DNA of 64,000 nucleotides from Allofrancisella guangzhouensis (GCF_000815225.1 NZ_CP010427.1:1550001-1614000), one strand, 5' to 3'; positions 10,518 to 19,991 are shown, counted from the stretch's first letter. Notes: generated by a model from the sequence alone, not told the origin. Numbers and translations: made by a program.

Positions 10518-11082
10518 CATTATTAATACAGTTGATGATTTTGTACCAGAATCACAAAGTACGTTTGATATATGCAGAAATACCGTATTATCGAAAATCA
10601 ATAAATTAGAATCAATATTTCTATCAGAAAATGACTCTACTGATAACAGTTTTTGTCATTTAATAATTTTTGCTACTGTCGCTTATTGTGATGAATTACT
10701 AAGCCTAAAAGCTATTGAACATAATTTAAATTATAAACCAATGCAAGTTGACTTATTTAATGTGGCTAATGCTGGTGATGTATTTTATGAATATATTGAC
10801 TCAATTCTACAAAGGAAAAAAAATTTAGACTTTGTATATTTAATTTACTATTTTTTATTAGAGCATGGATATAGGGGGCGTTATGATCTTAATAACCCTA
10901 AAAGGTTGATGTACATTAGACAGTTAGCTTTCTATATAAAACCAACACTAAAGGCCACAAAATTTACTTTAAATCAGAATACAAGAAAAAATCTGCTCTG
11001 GGCAAAGACCCCAAAGAATTTCTTTGTCTTTTCTTCCTTTATAGTGCTGATAGTATCATTTTGTGTTACTCAATATATTTAA
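10495..11082 (+). CDS. dotU: Type VI membrane-complex protein DotU (TssL)
   Basis: This encodes a 195-residue protein with the DotU/TssL arrangement: a cytoplasmic helical domain containing the conserved acidic AYCDELL segment near residue 65 and the GYRGRY motif, then one C-terminal membrane helix (about residues 173-193). It lacks a C-terminal peptidoglycan-binding extension, as is usual in Francisella. DotU pairs with PdpB in the inner membrane and holds the baseplate. It overlaps iglE by 23 nt. Confidence 0.88.
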   Translation: MWKTCFFNIINTVDDFVPESQSTFDICRNTVLSKINKLESIFLSENDSTDNSFCHLIIFATVAYCDELLSLKAIEHNLNYKPMQVDLFNVANAGDVFYEYIDSILQRKKNLDFVYLIYYFLLEHGYRGRYDLNNPKRLMYIRQLAFYIKPTLKATKFTLNQNTRKNLLWAKTPKNFFVFSSFIVLIVSFCVTQYI

Positions 11083-11107
11083 ATAAACTAATGTGAGAAT
11101 GTAATCA

Positions 11108-11443
11108 ATGTCAAATCCTTTCAATCATAAAATTACTGCAGATGAAGATACAATCGTGATTTCTGGCGAGTCTCAAAGCCATATACAAAAAATAACTATG
11201 GATTTTAAGTCAAAAAAATTAACTTTAGAAAATAAAGAATTAAAAGTTTGCATTGATTCTGAAGAAGAATACATTACTCTAGATAATGACATATCCAGCA
11301 TCAAAATAGAAAAAAATAAAATTACATTCAAAACAACTACGTTCGAAATAGACTGTGATAGCTTTAACATCAAGTCAAAAGAAACTGAAATTAAAGCAGA
11401 CAAGAAAGTTGATATCAAATCTCCTAAGGTAAATACAGGTTAG
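11108..11443 (+). CDS. vgrG: Short VgrG needle (gp5 C-terminal beta-helix)
   Basis: This is a 111-residue protein made almost wholly of short alternating beta strands with repeats such as K-x-I-x-F/L and I-K-S-K/I-K-A, ending IKSPKVNTG. This is the triple-stranded beta-helix (needle) of VgrG/gp5 without the gp27 and OB domains. FPI VgrG is also a needle-only protein, of about 164 residues; this one is shorter. Three copies would make the spike on which the PAAR-like protein encoded next sits. It lies 25 nt after dotU and 59 nt before the PAAR-like gene. Confidence 0.8.
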   Translation: MSNPFNHKITADEDTIVISGESQSHIQKITMDFKSKKLTLENKELKVCIDSEEEYITLDNDISSIKIEKNKITFKTTTFEIDCDSFNIKSKETEIKADKKVDIKSPKVNTG

Positions 11444-11502
11444 TTTTAACTATATATACAATTAATTTTTATTTATAAAAACTATCATTACAGGATTATT
11501 TT

Positions 11503-13641
11503 ATGTTTGACATTGATAAAACTAAAGCTACTATAACCAAATTTAAAGAAGCTTATAATCAGTTGCCTCCTGAATTTGCTAAAATTATTGACTTAGACAA
11601 GATTCTTGAGAAAGAAAAAACTTTTGTTGAGTATGATAATTTTCTTAGCAAAATCCCAACGGATGATCTAGAGGATATCTATCAAAAATTATCTGACCAG
11701 AAACTTACTTTTTTAGATGAAGGATATACTGATGGTCTAATGGAATCTATAGAGACAGACCTACACAAGTTACTAACATTAGCAGATGAAAACTTCAACC
11801 ATTCTCCCAACATGGGGCTAAAAAAAATATTTGGAGAGTTAAATTTGCAACAAATATCTAAAGAAGAGTTATATAAAATTAATTACAAAGCTTTAGGTGA
11901 TACTATCCAGGCACATAATATTAATTATGTAGCTCCTGCAATTGTTATATTACAAAATATAGTCAATAATTCAAATGCTCTATTTAATATTACCACACCT
12001 CATATTTTTTTAGACAGCAAATTATTTAAGCCAATTAGTTTATACAATATTGAAATTAATAAACTAAGCTCTTATTTAGCTAGAAATACAACTGATCATG
12101 ATGTAGAAAAAATAAAAATTAGCATTCTTAATTCCTTACAGCATTTTGACGAGATAAAAAATAATCCTGATATAAAAGAGTATGCAAATAAAAATGTAGA
12201 GAATTATTATACTGTAGCGAATTTTAAAAACAATTTAAAAAATAACCTTAACGATGATGTTAGTATTAATAATATAAATTCATTAATTAGCAAATTAAGT
12301 TCTCAGGCTATAGAAGTTGGAGCTTTGAAAAAAAATAGTGATTTATTACTTAACAACATTAATAGTATTAACCCAGCTTTGTTACAAAACTCTATGGCAT
12401 CTTTAACTAATCTAAACAACATCAATCTAAAATTAGATTTTCTAAGTACAGCAACTTGTTGTTCTGATTTTGAGAAACCGGAATTTCAACTTGAAATAGC
12501 AAACATTGACACTAATTTTGGGGAGCTAAATACTAATTTTGAGGATTTAAATGCAAAATTAGATAGTATAAAACAACTTTCTGAAACTAATCCATTAAAT
12601 GCAAGTCTAGAAAACTTAAATACTAAAGCTTCTGATATACAACAGCTAATTAATACTCAAGATCTACAGGATATTGATATAAATGCTGATGTGCTTAATA
12701 AACTAGACATATTAAGTGAAGATGTTCACTCTTCTTTTTGTGACTTAGATTTTCCAAATATGAATTTGGATTTAGAGTTTATAACAGCCTTACCATCATT
12801 TCTTCTTCAAGAGTTAAAAGCCTTATTGCCTCAATTAGAATTAACTATTCCTGATCTTGCCTCAATCCTATTAGATTTAATTAATAGCTTGAATCTTCCT
12901 GATTTACCATTTTTAGATTTACTAGCTTTAAATTTACCATTTTTAGACTTGTCAAATCTACTCCTAGAAATAAAATTTAAATTAGCTTTGCTATTTGCTG
13001 ATTTCGGTCCATGTTTTAACTTGTTACCTAAACTTTCAGATTGGCTAAATGGATTGAATATACCCTTTCCTTCGTTAAGTTTTCAATTTGCTATGATTAG
13101 ATTAGCTGTTAGCTTACTCTCACTTAATTTGAGTATGATGAGTTTACTTTTAACTACACCTAGCTTAAATATACCAAGTTTAATGATCCCTTCGATTACT
13201 ATGCCTGCATGCGTTATTAGTTTACTTGATTCGCTTGCTAAACGTGGCAGTGCTTCTGCTGGATCAAGTAAATTATACGTAGTTTCTGGTGCTAAAGTTA
13301 AATGTTCTTTTGGATCTTCTGAAATGCCGTTGAATGTACTCCCTACTGGTGTTTTTATAGAGAAATTAGCACCTACATTACCTATTAACTTTATTCCCTA
13401 CGTAAATGTCCCATCATTTGGTACATGCAAGAACCCTATGAACCCAGTTATAATGTCAACTGGTATGCCTCAGGCACCCTGTATGCCCATAGTTTCACCT
13501 TGGTTACAATTAGCTCAAAAGTCTCAAGTTAAGGGTTTGCCAGTTGTTAGAGCTAATAGCTGTTCTTATTGTATTTATACAAGCATGACTGGTAAAGTAA
13601 CGATAAGTGATCCAGGACAGAAGAAAACTGTTGCAGAATAA
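11503..13641 (+). CDS. PAAR-like tip protein with a 590-residue N-terminal extension, candidate effector
   Basis: This encodes 712 residues. The last 120 (from about residue 592, YVVSGAKVKCSFG onward) match the DUF4280/PAAR-like family seen in IglG: an opening V-x-S-G-A-x-x-x-C, a central block with Cys, and a closing C-x-Y-C pair. Cysteines near 601, 642, 660, 687 and 690 could bind metal. The tip caps the VgrG needle. The preceding 590 residues are not needed for a tip. They are helical and Asn/Leu-rich, with heptad-like stretches up to about 420, then a very hydrophobic Leu/Pro-rich part (about 425-575, with LPDLPFLDL and LNLPFLDL as near repeats). IglG itself has only a short extension. 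This could be a fused effector, possibly membrane-active; its activity is unknown. It is the last gene of the operon. Confidence 0.75.
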   Translation: MFDIDKTKATITKFKEAYNQLPPEFAKIIDLDKILEKEKTFVEYDNFLSKIPTDDLEDIYQKLSDQKLTFLDEGYTDGLMESIETDLHKLLTLADENFNHSPNMGLKKIFGELNLQQISKEELYKINYKALGDTIQAHNINYVAPAIVILQNIVNNSNALFNITTPHIFLDSKLFKPISLYNIEINKLSSYLARNTTDHDVEKIKISILNSLQHFDEIKNNPDIKEYANKNVENYYTVANFKNNLKNNLNDDVSINNINSLISKLSSQAIEVGALKKNSDLLLNNINSINPALLQNSMASLTNLNNINLKLDFLSTATCCSDFEKPEFQLEIANIDTNFGELNTNFEDLNAKLDSIKQLSETNPLNASLENLNTKASDIQQLINTQDLQDIDINADVLNKLDILSEDVHSSFCDLDFPNMNLDLEFITALPSFLLQELKALLPQLELTIPDLASILLDLINSLNLPDLPFLDLLALNLPFLDLSNLLLEIKFKLALLFADFGPCFNLLPKLSDWLNGLNIPFPSLSFQFAMIRLAVSLLSLNLSMMSLLLTTPSLNIPSLMIPSITMPACVISLLDSLAKRGSASAGSSKLYVVSGAKVKCSFGSSEMPLNVLPTGVFIEKLAPTLPINFIPYVNVPSFGTCKNPMNPVIMSTGMPQAPCMPIVSPWLQLAQKSQVKGLPVVRANSCSYCIYTSMTGKVTISDPGQKKTVAE

Positions 13642-13751
13642 AAAACCAATATAAGTAGCCACCAAATTTATTTGTCCTTACATAATGGTCAAAGTCTAGT
13701 CCTATACATGTAATTAGAATATTAAAAAGCATTAAAAAGAAATTTCCTGCA

Positions 13752-15587
13752 CTATTCAACTGTTACAGATTTAGCTAGGTTTCTAGGTTGATCGACGTCT
13801 GTACCCTTGATAATAGCCACATGATATGAAAGAAGTTGTAGTGGTATAGTAAACACAACTGGAGCACTAAAATCACTGCCCGTATCTATTTCTAACACTA
13901 TACTATTATCAAAGCTAACTTTATCTTTTATTGCTTTATCAACAAAAAGGATAAGTTTACCTCCTCTAGCATGAACTTCTTGAAGATTAGATAAAGTTTT
14001 ATCCAATAACTCATCATTAGGAACTACCGCCACAATAGGCATATTCTTATCAACTAATGCTAAAGGACCATGCTTTAATTCTCCCGAAGGGTAAGCTTCA
14101 GCATGTATATAAGATATTTCTTTTAGTTTAAGTGCTCCCTCTATAGCTATCGGAAAATACAATCCTCTGCCTAAAAATATCGTATGCTCTTTATCTGCAA
14201 AATATTCACTTATCTCATCAATTTCAGAGTCTAGCTTAAGAGCCCCTAAGACTAAAGCTCTAATATTTTTTAACTCCTGCGTATACTGTGATAATCTAGC
14301 ATCTGAAAGTTTTCCTTTTAACCTAGCCATAACTAATGCAAATAAAGCTAAAGCTACTAACTGAGTAGTAAAAGCTTTCGTAGATGCTACACCAATTTCA
14401 ACTCCTGCTTTAGTCATAAAAATAATATCTGACTCACGAACAAGAGAGCTATTTGGCACATTACATATACACATACTACCTATGTAATCTTGTTTTTTAC
14501 TTTTTCTTAGTGACTCTAGGGTATCAGCTGTTTCTCCAGATTGTGAAATACTCACAAATAAAGATCCATCGACTACAACGTTATCACGATACCTAAGCTC
14601 ACTAGCAATCTCTACACTACATGGAATTTTAGCGTATTTCTCTATCCAATATTTTGCTATTAAACCAGCGTTGTAACTAGTACCACAAGCAACTATACAG
14701 ATATGTTTTGTTTTCTCAAAAAGAGTTTGAGTTTGTTTATTGAAATTTTCTAAATAAATTTCACCATCATCACTAAGGCTTGAGGTAATGGTATTTGATA
14801 TTGCTTCTGGCTGTTCATATATTTCTTTAAGCATATAATGTTTATAGCCATCTTTTGATGTGCTCATAGAAGAATAGTTATATTCTTCTACTTCAAGATT
14901 TTTAGGTATCCCTCGACTATCAAACACCTCTATATTATCCCGAGAAATTATCGCAATATCTCCTTCATCGAGGTAAGAAAATTTATTAGTAACTGGAAGC
15001 AATGACAAAGCATCTGATGAAATAAAATTCTCATCAATGCCTACACCTATAACCAATGGGGACCCTGAACGAACAGCTACAATTTTATCAAGGAACTTCT
15101 GTGAAATTATAGCTAGAGCATAAGCTCCTTTTAACATTGAAACGGTATGTTTTATATTTTCTATTATAGTCTTATTATCACTCCACTCTCTGTCTAGTAA
15201 GTGTGCTACTACCTCTGTATCAGTATCTGATTTAAAGGCATAACCTTCAGCAATTAGAGACTTTTTTAATTCAGAAAAATTTTCTATTACACCATTATGG
15301 ACTATACAAAAATTATTTGATGCATGAGGATGAGAATTAGCTTTAGATGGCTTACCATGAGTTGCCCAACGAGTATGAGCGATACCTATATTACCTTTAA
15401 AATCACCTAAGGCATGAACTGATCTTTCAAGCTCTATAACTTTTCCAACTTCTTTACATACGTCTATTTTATTATTTATTACAGCAAGACCTGCTGAATC
15501 ATAACCACGATATTCTAGCTTTCTAAGCCCTTCGATCAAAATATTTGTTACATTTCTAGTTGAATTTGCTCCGACTATTCCACACAT
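13752..15587 (-). CDS. glmS: Glutamine-fructose-6-phosphate aminotransferase GlmS
   Basis: This 611-residue enzyme makes glucosamine-6-phosphate from fructose-6-phosphate and glutamine, the first step to UDP-GlcNAc for peptidoglycan and LPS. It starts MCGIVGAN, so Cys2 becomes the N-terminal nucleophile of the glutaminase domain after Met removal (the family's Cys1). Next come HTRWATHG, two SIS sugar-isomerase domains (SQSGETADT around residue 350) and the conserved C-terminal end NLAKSVTVE. Length is normal. It is the last gene of the operon bamC-like/nadM/glmU/glmS, 30 nt after glmU, so both ends of the pathway are expressed together. I see no glmS ribozyme in the short gap. Confidence 0.97.
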   Translation of the reverse strand: MCGIVGANSTRNVTNILIEGLRKLEYRGYDSAGLAVINNKIDVCKEVGKVIELERSVHALGDFKGNIGIAHTRWATHGKPSKANSHPHASNNFCIVHNGVIENFSELKKSLIAEGYAFKSDTDTEVVAHLLDREWSDNKTIIENIKHTVSMLKGAYALAIISQKFLDKIVAVRSGSPLVIGVGIDENFISSDALSLLPVTNKFSYLDEGDIAIISRDNIEVFDSRGIPKNLEVEEYNYSSMSTSKDGYKHYMLKEIYEQPEAISNTITSSLSDDGEIYLENFNKQTQTLFEKTKHICIVACGTSYNAGLIAKYWIEKYAKIPCSVEIASELRYRDNVVVDGSLFVSISQSGETADTLESLRKSKKQDYIGSMCICNVPNSSLVRESDIIFMTKAGVEIGVASTKAFTTQLVALALFALVMARLKGKLSDARLSQYTQELKNIRALVLGALKLDSEIDEISEYFADKEHTIFLGRGLYFPIAIEGALKLKEISYIHAEAYPSGELKHGPLALVDKNMPIVAVVPNDELLDKTLSNLQEVHARGGKLILFVDKAIKDKVSFDNSIVLEIDTGSDFSAPVVFTIPLQLLSYHVAIIKGTDVDQPRNLAKSVTVE

Positions 15588-15617
15588 AAATTAAATATAC
15601 CTTATGATTTTTTTATC

Positions 15618-16985
15618 TTACTTAATAACTTTTTTAACAGGTCTTTCCCATGTATCTATATGACGCTGTCTAGCTCGTGAAATAGCTAAATTATCAGCAG
15701 GCACATCTTTAGCTATCGTTGATCCTGCTCCTATTGTAGCTCCATGACCTATATTTACAGGTGCTATAAGTTGTGAGTCTGAACCTACAAAAACATAATC
15801 CCCAATTGTTGTTTTATGTTTATTTGCTCCATCATAGTTACAAGTAATTACCCCTGCACCAATATTACAATTTTGCCCTATCTCACTATCTCCAAGATAC
15901 GTAAGGTGTGAAGCCTTTGATCCCTTACCAAGAGTAACTTTTTTAATTTCAACGAAATTACCAATAACTGCTTCTTCTTTAATATCACACTCAGGTCGTA
16001 CACGAGCAAAAGGCCCAATTATCGCACCATTTCTAACAATAGAGCCATCTATCATACTATTTGCTTTTATCTTAACATTATCTTCAATGGTACAGTTTTT
16101 AAGTATACAATTAGCTCCAATAACAACATTATTGCCTAATTTCACATTTCCTTTAATTATTACATTTATATCTAACCAACAATCTTTACCAACTTCTAAG
16201 TTACCCCTAACATCAAATCTATTTGGATCGGCAATACTTACACCTTGTGCCATAATTTTTTCGGCTACATTTCTCTGCCACACTCTTTCCAGATTTGCCA
16301 ATTGAGCTCTATCATTAACACCTAAGATTTCAAATTCTTCTATAGGGTGGGTAACGTTTATAGAAACCGAATCATTTTTTGCAAATGTGACTATATCTGT
16401 CAAATAATATTCCCCCTGGGCATTATTTGATTGTAGCTTAGGTAACCATTTTTGTAATAAGCTTTTATGAACACAGTATATACCTGTATTAATCTCTTTT
16501 ATTTGACGTTGAACGTCATTAGCATCTTTTTCTTCGACTATACCAGTCACAGCTCCAAACTTATCTCTTATAATACGCCCTAATCCAGATGGGTTTTCTA
16601 CAAAAGCTGTTAAAACACCTAAATCATGTTTATGAGTGGTGCTTACTAAATTGTCTAAAACTTCTGTCGAAATAAGTGGCACATCTCCATAAAGTATCAA
16701 AACTTTCTCATCTTGTAAGTATGGCAGTGCTTGCAATACAGCATGACCTGTACCTAACTGCTCAGCCTGATGCACGAAAGTGATATTTTTATTAGTAAGT
16801 GTTTGTTCAATTTGCTCTTTTAAATGTCCATTTACTATTACAATATTCGTAGGGTTTAACTTTTCTACTGACTCGACAACATGCTGTATCAATGGTTTAG
16901 AAGCCAAAGTTTGTAATACTTTAGGCTTGTTTGAATTCATTCTAGACCCTTTGCCTGCTGCTAAGATCACTACTGATAAGCTCAT
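15618..16985 (-). CDS. glmU: Bifunctional UDP-GlcNAc pyrophosphorylase/acetyltransferase GlmU
   Basis: This encodes 455 residues. The N-terminal uridylyltransferase domain has LAAGKGSRM and PKVLQ; the C-terminal half shows the left-handed beta-helix hexapeptide repeats (for example GNNVVIGANC, GNFVEIKK) and the acetyltransferase end. It acetylates glucosamine-1-phosphate and then makes UDP-GlcNAc. I chose the ATG at 16985, preceded by GGAGA about 5 nt upstream. A longer frame starting at 17012 would overlap the end of nadM and adds residues unlike the family. It lies between nadM and glmS in the same operon. Confidence 0.96.
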   Translation of the reverse strand: MSLSVVILAAGKGSRMNSNKPKVLQTLASKPLIQHVVESVEKLNPTNIVIVNGHLKEQIEQTLTNKNITFVHQAEQLGTGHAVLQALPYLQDEKVLILYGDVPLISTEVLDNLVSTTHKHDLGVLTAFVENPSGLGRIIRDKFGAVTGIVEEKDANDVQRQIKEINTGIYCVHKSLLQKWLPKLQSNNAQGEYYLTDIVTFAKNDSVSINVTHPIEEFEILGVNDRAQLANLERVWQRNVAEKIMAQGVSIADPNRFDVRGNLEVGKDCWLDINVIIKGNVKLGNNVVIGANCILKNCTIEDNVKIKANSMIDGSIVRNGAIIGPFARVRPECDIKEEAVIGNFVEIKKVTLGKGSKASHLTYLGDSEIGQNCNIGAGVITCNYDGANKHKTTIGDYVFVGSDSQLIAPVNIGHGATIGAGSTIAKDVPADNLAISRARQRHIDTWERPVKKVIK

Positions 16986-16995
16986 AAAATCTCCT

Positions 16996-18039
16996 TTATA
17001 ATATCTTTCCACATTGTTCTAATAATATTGTAATTATTTGATAATGGTCCTCAAACATTTTATCATGCATACTTTCTACTACAGACTTTGTATCAATCCA
17101 TTTTGCAACTTTAGCATCATCTGCCGGTGCTATATTTGGTAACCTACTACACCCTTCTAACACAAATAAACCAACGTGTGTAATAGTTTGACCTCTTATA
17201 GAACGTGATGGATAATCAAATACAAAATTTCCTCTATTAGCTAAAGCTAATTGTTCAGTAGAGACATTTACATTTGTTTCTTCATACAACTCTCTAACTA
17301 TTGCTTGCGCGATGAGCTCCCCATGATCCAAGAATCCTCCAGGCAATGCCCATAAATTCTTGCCTGGAGACTGCTTTCTTTGAATAAGTAAAATATGACC
17401 ATTTACCACAACTAAAGCATCTACAGTTACAAATATAGGTTTATGTGGCGCAAATGCCCATTTAGCTTTATAATCTACCACTAGCTGATTTTCTTCTTTT
17501 AAAAGACTATACTGATCAGTGAGCATAAATTCACATAATATTTTGTGAGCACCATGTTTAGGGTTATCACAACACATGTATTCTGCTAAAATATTGCCTT
17601 TATAATATTGTTTCCTAAAATCTGTCGCATTATAGTTTTTATAATTATCAACAGATAAGTAATCCCATTCACTGAAACTTTTTAAATAATAACTTGATGC
17701 ATCCTTTTGATGTCCTACAACTACTATACTATCACTAAAGCTAGCATGTTTATTTACATTAGCACGTAAATCATTCTCCCATTTTTGCTCCTGATAGTAA
17801 TAATCAGCCAAAGGCTCTATTTTTACTAAACTTAAATCAATACCTAAAATATCTAAATCACTTTCTATCATCTGCTTTCTTTGCTCAAAAGAAAATGGAT
17901 TTTTTATGTTAGACGCGCAAAAAGAGCTACCGACATTTATTATTATTCTTTTGCTAAGCGATAGAGCTTTCAAAATATTATGCAAATGCCCTTTATGAAA
18001 AGGCTGAAAACGCCCTATAAATACTGCTACATCATACAT
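16996..18039 (-). CDS. nadM: NMN adenylyltransferase / Nudix ADP-ribose pyrophosphatase fusion (NadM-Nudix)
   Basis: This 347-residue two-domain protein starts with a nucleotidyltransferase domain carrying GRFQPFHKGH (the HxGH-type motif) and ends the domain near residue 185. It is followed by a Nudix domain with the box G-x5-E-x7-REL-x-EE-x-N (GGFLDHGELIAQAIVRELYEE). The NadM domain makes NAD from NMN and ATP; the Nudix domain hydrolyses ADP-ribose or a related nucleotide. This fusion is known from Francisella and some other bacteria. It is 10 nt after the BamC-like gene and 10 nt before glmU. Confidence 0.94.
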   Translation of the reverse strand: MYDVAVFIGRFQPFHKGHLHNILKALSLSKRIIINVGSSFCASNIKNPFSFEQRKQMIESDLDILGIDLSLVKIEPLADYYYQEQKWENDLRANVNKHASFSDSIVVVGHQKDASSYYLKSFSEWDYLSVDNYKNYNATDFRKQYYKGNILAEYMCCDNPKHGAHKILCEFMLTDQYSLLKEENQLVVDYKAKWAFAPHKPIFVTVDALVVVNGHILLIQRKQSPGKNLWALPGGFLDHGELIAQAIVRELYEETNVNVSTEQLALANRGNFVFDYPSRSIRGQTITHVGLFVLEGCSRLPNIAPADDAKVAKWIDTKSVVESMHDKMFEDHYQIITILLEQCGKIL

Positions 18040-18048
18040 TATATTTGC

Positions 18049-19038
18049 CTATGTGCTTAAAACTTGAGGTGTGGCGTCACTATTGTAGACCTGACTACCT
18101 GATGGTGCTGTCATATTAATATAGTCATCTTGGTTTTCAACATTATTAGTATCTTCTTGTTTACTTTTTTGAATAGTTCTATCATAAGATCCAAAGCCTA
18201 TTGAGCTTATTGCCCCTGCTAGACCACCCAAACTAGACTTACTATTTGATGATTCCGTTAAGCTTGTTGGCTTTAATGAGTTTGAAGTCACACTAACTTG
18301 AGCAGCTTTTGCTAGATTAATATTATCCTGGCTTTTTAATAACTGGTTATTTAAAGCTTTACGGACTTGGTTTAATAATCCAACTTCCTGATCTACATAG
18401 TTATCCGCCAAAGTTTTACCATCCGCGTTAAACACTGCTGGCACAGTTACTAAACTTGATAATTCATCAATTTTACGTATTTTTATAATAAAAACTAAAT
18501 TTTGTGTATTATCTTTAACTGTTATAATATGACCAGATAAGACCTTATCCTCTGAAGATGAAATTTCATAAGGCTCTGAATGGCTTTTAAAATAATCTTC
18601 CAACAAATTAATAGTTACTGGCAACGGTTCACGAAATACTAACTTAAGTGCTCCTTTATCGTCATAAACCACACTAATAGATATCCTAGAAATCTGATCA
18701 GCCACTATCTTACTCATATCAAATTTATCATCATAGTTTGGTGGCAACATTCCTTTTTCTGCTTCTTCGATCTGAGACTTAGCAAAAGTATTTTCACCAT
18801 CTGGTAATGCAAACTTAGGCTCTATTAACTCACCATTTAAACCAGCAGGTATTTTTAAGGAAGGTTTTTCAACTACCTCTACTCGAGCATAATCAAGCTT
18901 TCTATTTCTAAAAGGGGAACCTTCTACAGTATCTGATAAGCTTTCATAAGAAAAATCATTCTCAACCTGATTCATCGAGCAATCTTGTAGCAAAGTAACA
19001 AAACCTACCAAAACTACTATTTTGGCTATTTTTTTCAT
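18049..19038 (-). CDS. BamC-like outer-membrane lipoprotein
   Basis: This is a 329-residue lipoprotein with a signal peptide and Cys20 in an unusual lipobox (L-L-Q-D-C). The mature N-terminus carries SLKIPAGL and a LPDG segment, as in BamC/NlpB of the beta-barrel assembly machine, followed by one alpha/beta domain (about 115-225). The last 80 residues are low-complexity, rich in Ser, Asn and Asp. E. coli BamC is 344 residues with two helix-grip domains; only one is obvious here. It is the first gene of the operon with nadM-glmU-glmS. BamC is the likeliest call, but a different outer-membrane lipoprotein is possible. Confidence 0.6.
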   Translation of the reverse strand: MKKIAKIVVLVGFVTLLQDCSMNQVENDFSYESLSDTVEGSPFRNRKLDYARVEVVEKPSLKIPAGLNGELIEPKFALPDGENTFAKSQIEEAEKGMLPPNYDDKFDMSKIVADQISRISISVVYDDKGALKLVFREPLPVTINLLEDYFKSHSEPYEISSSEDKVLSGHIITVKDNTQNLVFIIKIRKIDELSSLVTVPAVFNADGKTLADNYVDQEVGLLNQVRKALNNQLLKSQDNINLAKAAQVSVTSNSLKPTSLTESSNSKSSLGGLAGAISSIGFGSYDRTIQKSKQEDTNNVENQDDYINMTAPSGSQVYNSDATPQVLST

Positions 19039-19145
19039 TGTTTAACACTAATTAACTTAACAAAATTTGTTAGTTAAATATTATAACACAGTGCTATACT
19101 TAAATATAATAAAAAGCTTAGCGTGTAAGATAATATAGGAAGGTT

Positions 19146-19991
19146 ATGAAAGATTTTTTATTTATATTTGTGCAATATGTTTTACCTCATGGTTTCATAT
19201 CACGTTTAGTAAGTAGACTAGCTAATTCAAGAAATAAATTTATAAAAAACTATCTAATAAATGTAATCGTTAAAAAATTCAAAATAAACTTACAAGAGGC
19301 AAAATACTCTGAAATTGACAAATATAGTTCTTTTAACGATTTTTTTACACGAGAATTAGCGGATGAAATTAGACCTCTAGAAGATAATCCTAAAATTATC
19401 AGCTCTCCAGCTGATGGCGTAATAAGCCAATTTGGACAAATAAATAATAAAATTCTTATACAAGCTAAAGGAAAAACTTTTTCTCTTAATAAACTTATAG
19501 CTAATAGCTCCAGAACTAACTTTACTAAATTTGCGACTATATATTTATCACCTCGTGATTACCATCGTGTACATATGCCTATCGACGGAAGACTAACTAA
19601 AATGGTTTACATACCTGGAAAATTATTTTCTGTAAATAAGCTCACTACCGAAAAAATAGATGATATTTTTGCTAAAAATGAAAGATTAGTTTGCTATTTC
19701 GATACTACAATAGGAGAAATTGCTGTGATATTTATTGGAGCATTATTAGTTGCTGGAATTGAAACTGTTTGGCATGGTAAGCTAGCTCCTAATTACTATA
19801 ATGAAGTACAAACTTGGTTGTATAACAATCATAAGTATAACCTCGAGTTTAAAAAAGGAGACACATTAGGATGGTTTAACTTTGGTTCAACTGTAATACT
19901 ACTGATGCCGAATGATAATATTAATTTCAAACTTGAGGAAAACAATACATCTATCAAAGTTAATCAAGGTTTAGCCTTTATTGCTGAATAA
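19146..19991 (+). CDS. psd: Phosphatidylserine decarboxylase
   Basis: This 281-residue membrane-associated pyruvoyl enzyme makes phosphatidylethanolamine from phosphatidylserine. It has [16 protein letters not shown], the [13 protein letters not shown] active-site segment and the self-cleavage motif FGST near residue 249 (LGST in most family members), where the Ser becomes the pyruvoyl group. Length is normal. AGGAAGG lies just upstream of the ATG, and an A/T-rich divergent promoter region of 107 nt separates it from the BamC-like gene. Its end overlaps the opposite-strand HTH gene by 28 nt. Confidence 0.95.
   Translation: MKDFLFIFVQYVLPHGFISRLVSRLANSRNKFIKNYLINVIVKKFKINLQEAKYSEIDKYSSFNDFFTRELADEIRPLEDNPKIISSPADGVISQFGQINNKILIQAKGKTFSLNKLIANSSRTNFTKFATIYLSPRDYHRVHMPIDGRLTKMVYIPGKLFSVNKLTTEKIDDIFAKNERLVCYFDTTIGEIAVIFIGALLVAGIETVWHGKLAPNYYNEVQTWLYNNHKYNLEFKKGDTLGWFNFGSTVILLMPNDNINFKLEENNTSIKVNQGLAFIAE

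Noticed and set aside
13642..13751. A terminator between the type VI operon and glmS
   Set aside because: No stable hairpin with a T run is seen in these 110 nt.
15588..15617. glmS ribozyme
   Set aside because: The gap between glmU and glmS is only 30 nt, and the ribozyme needs about 150; the element is typical of Firmicutes.
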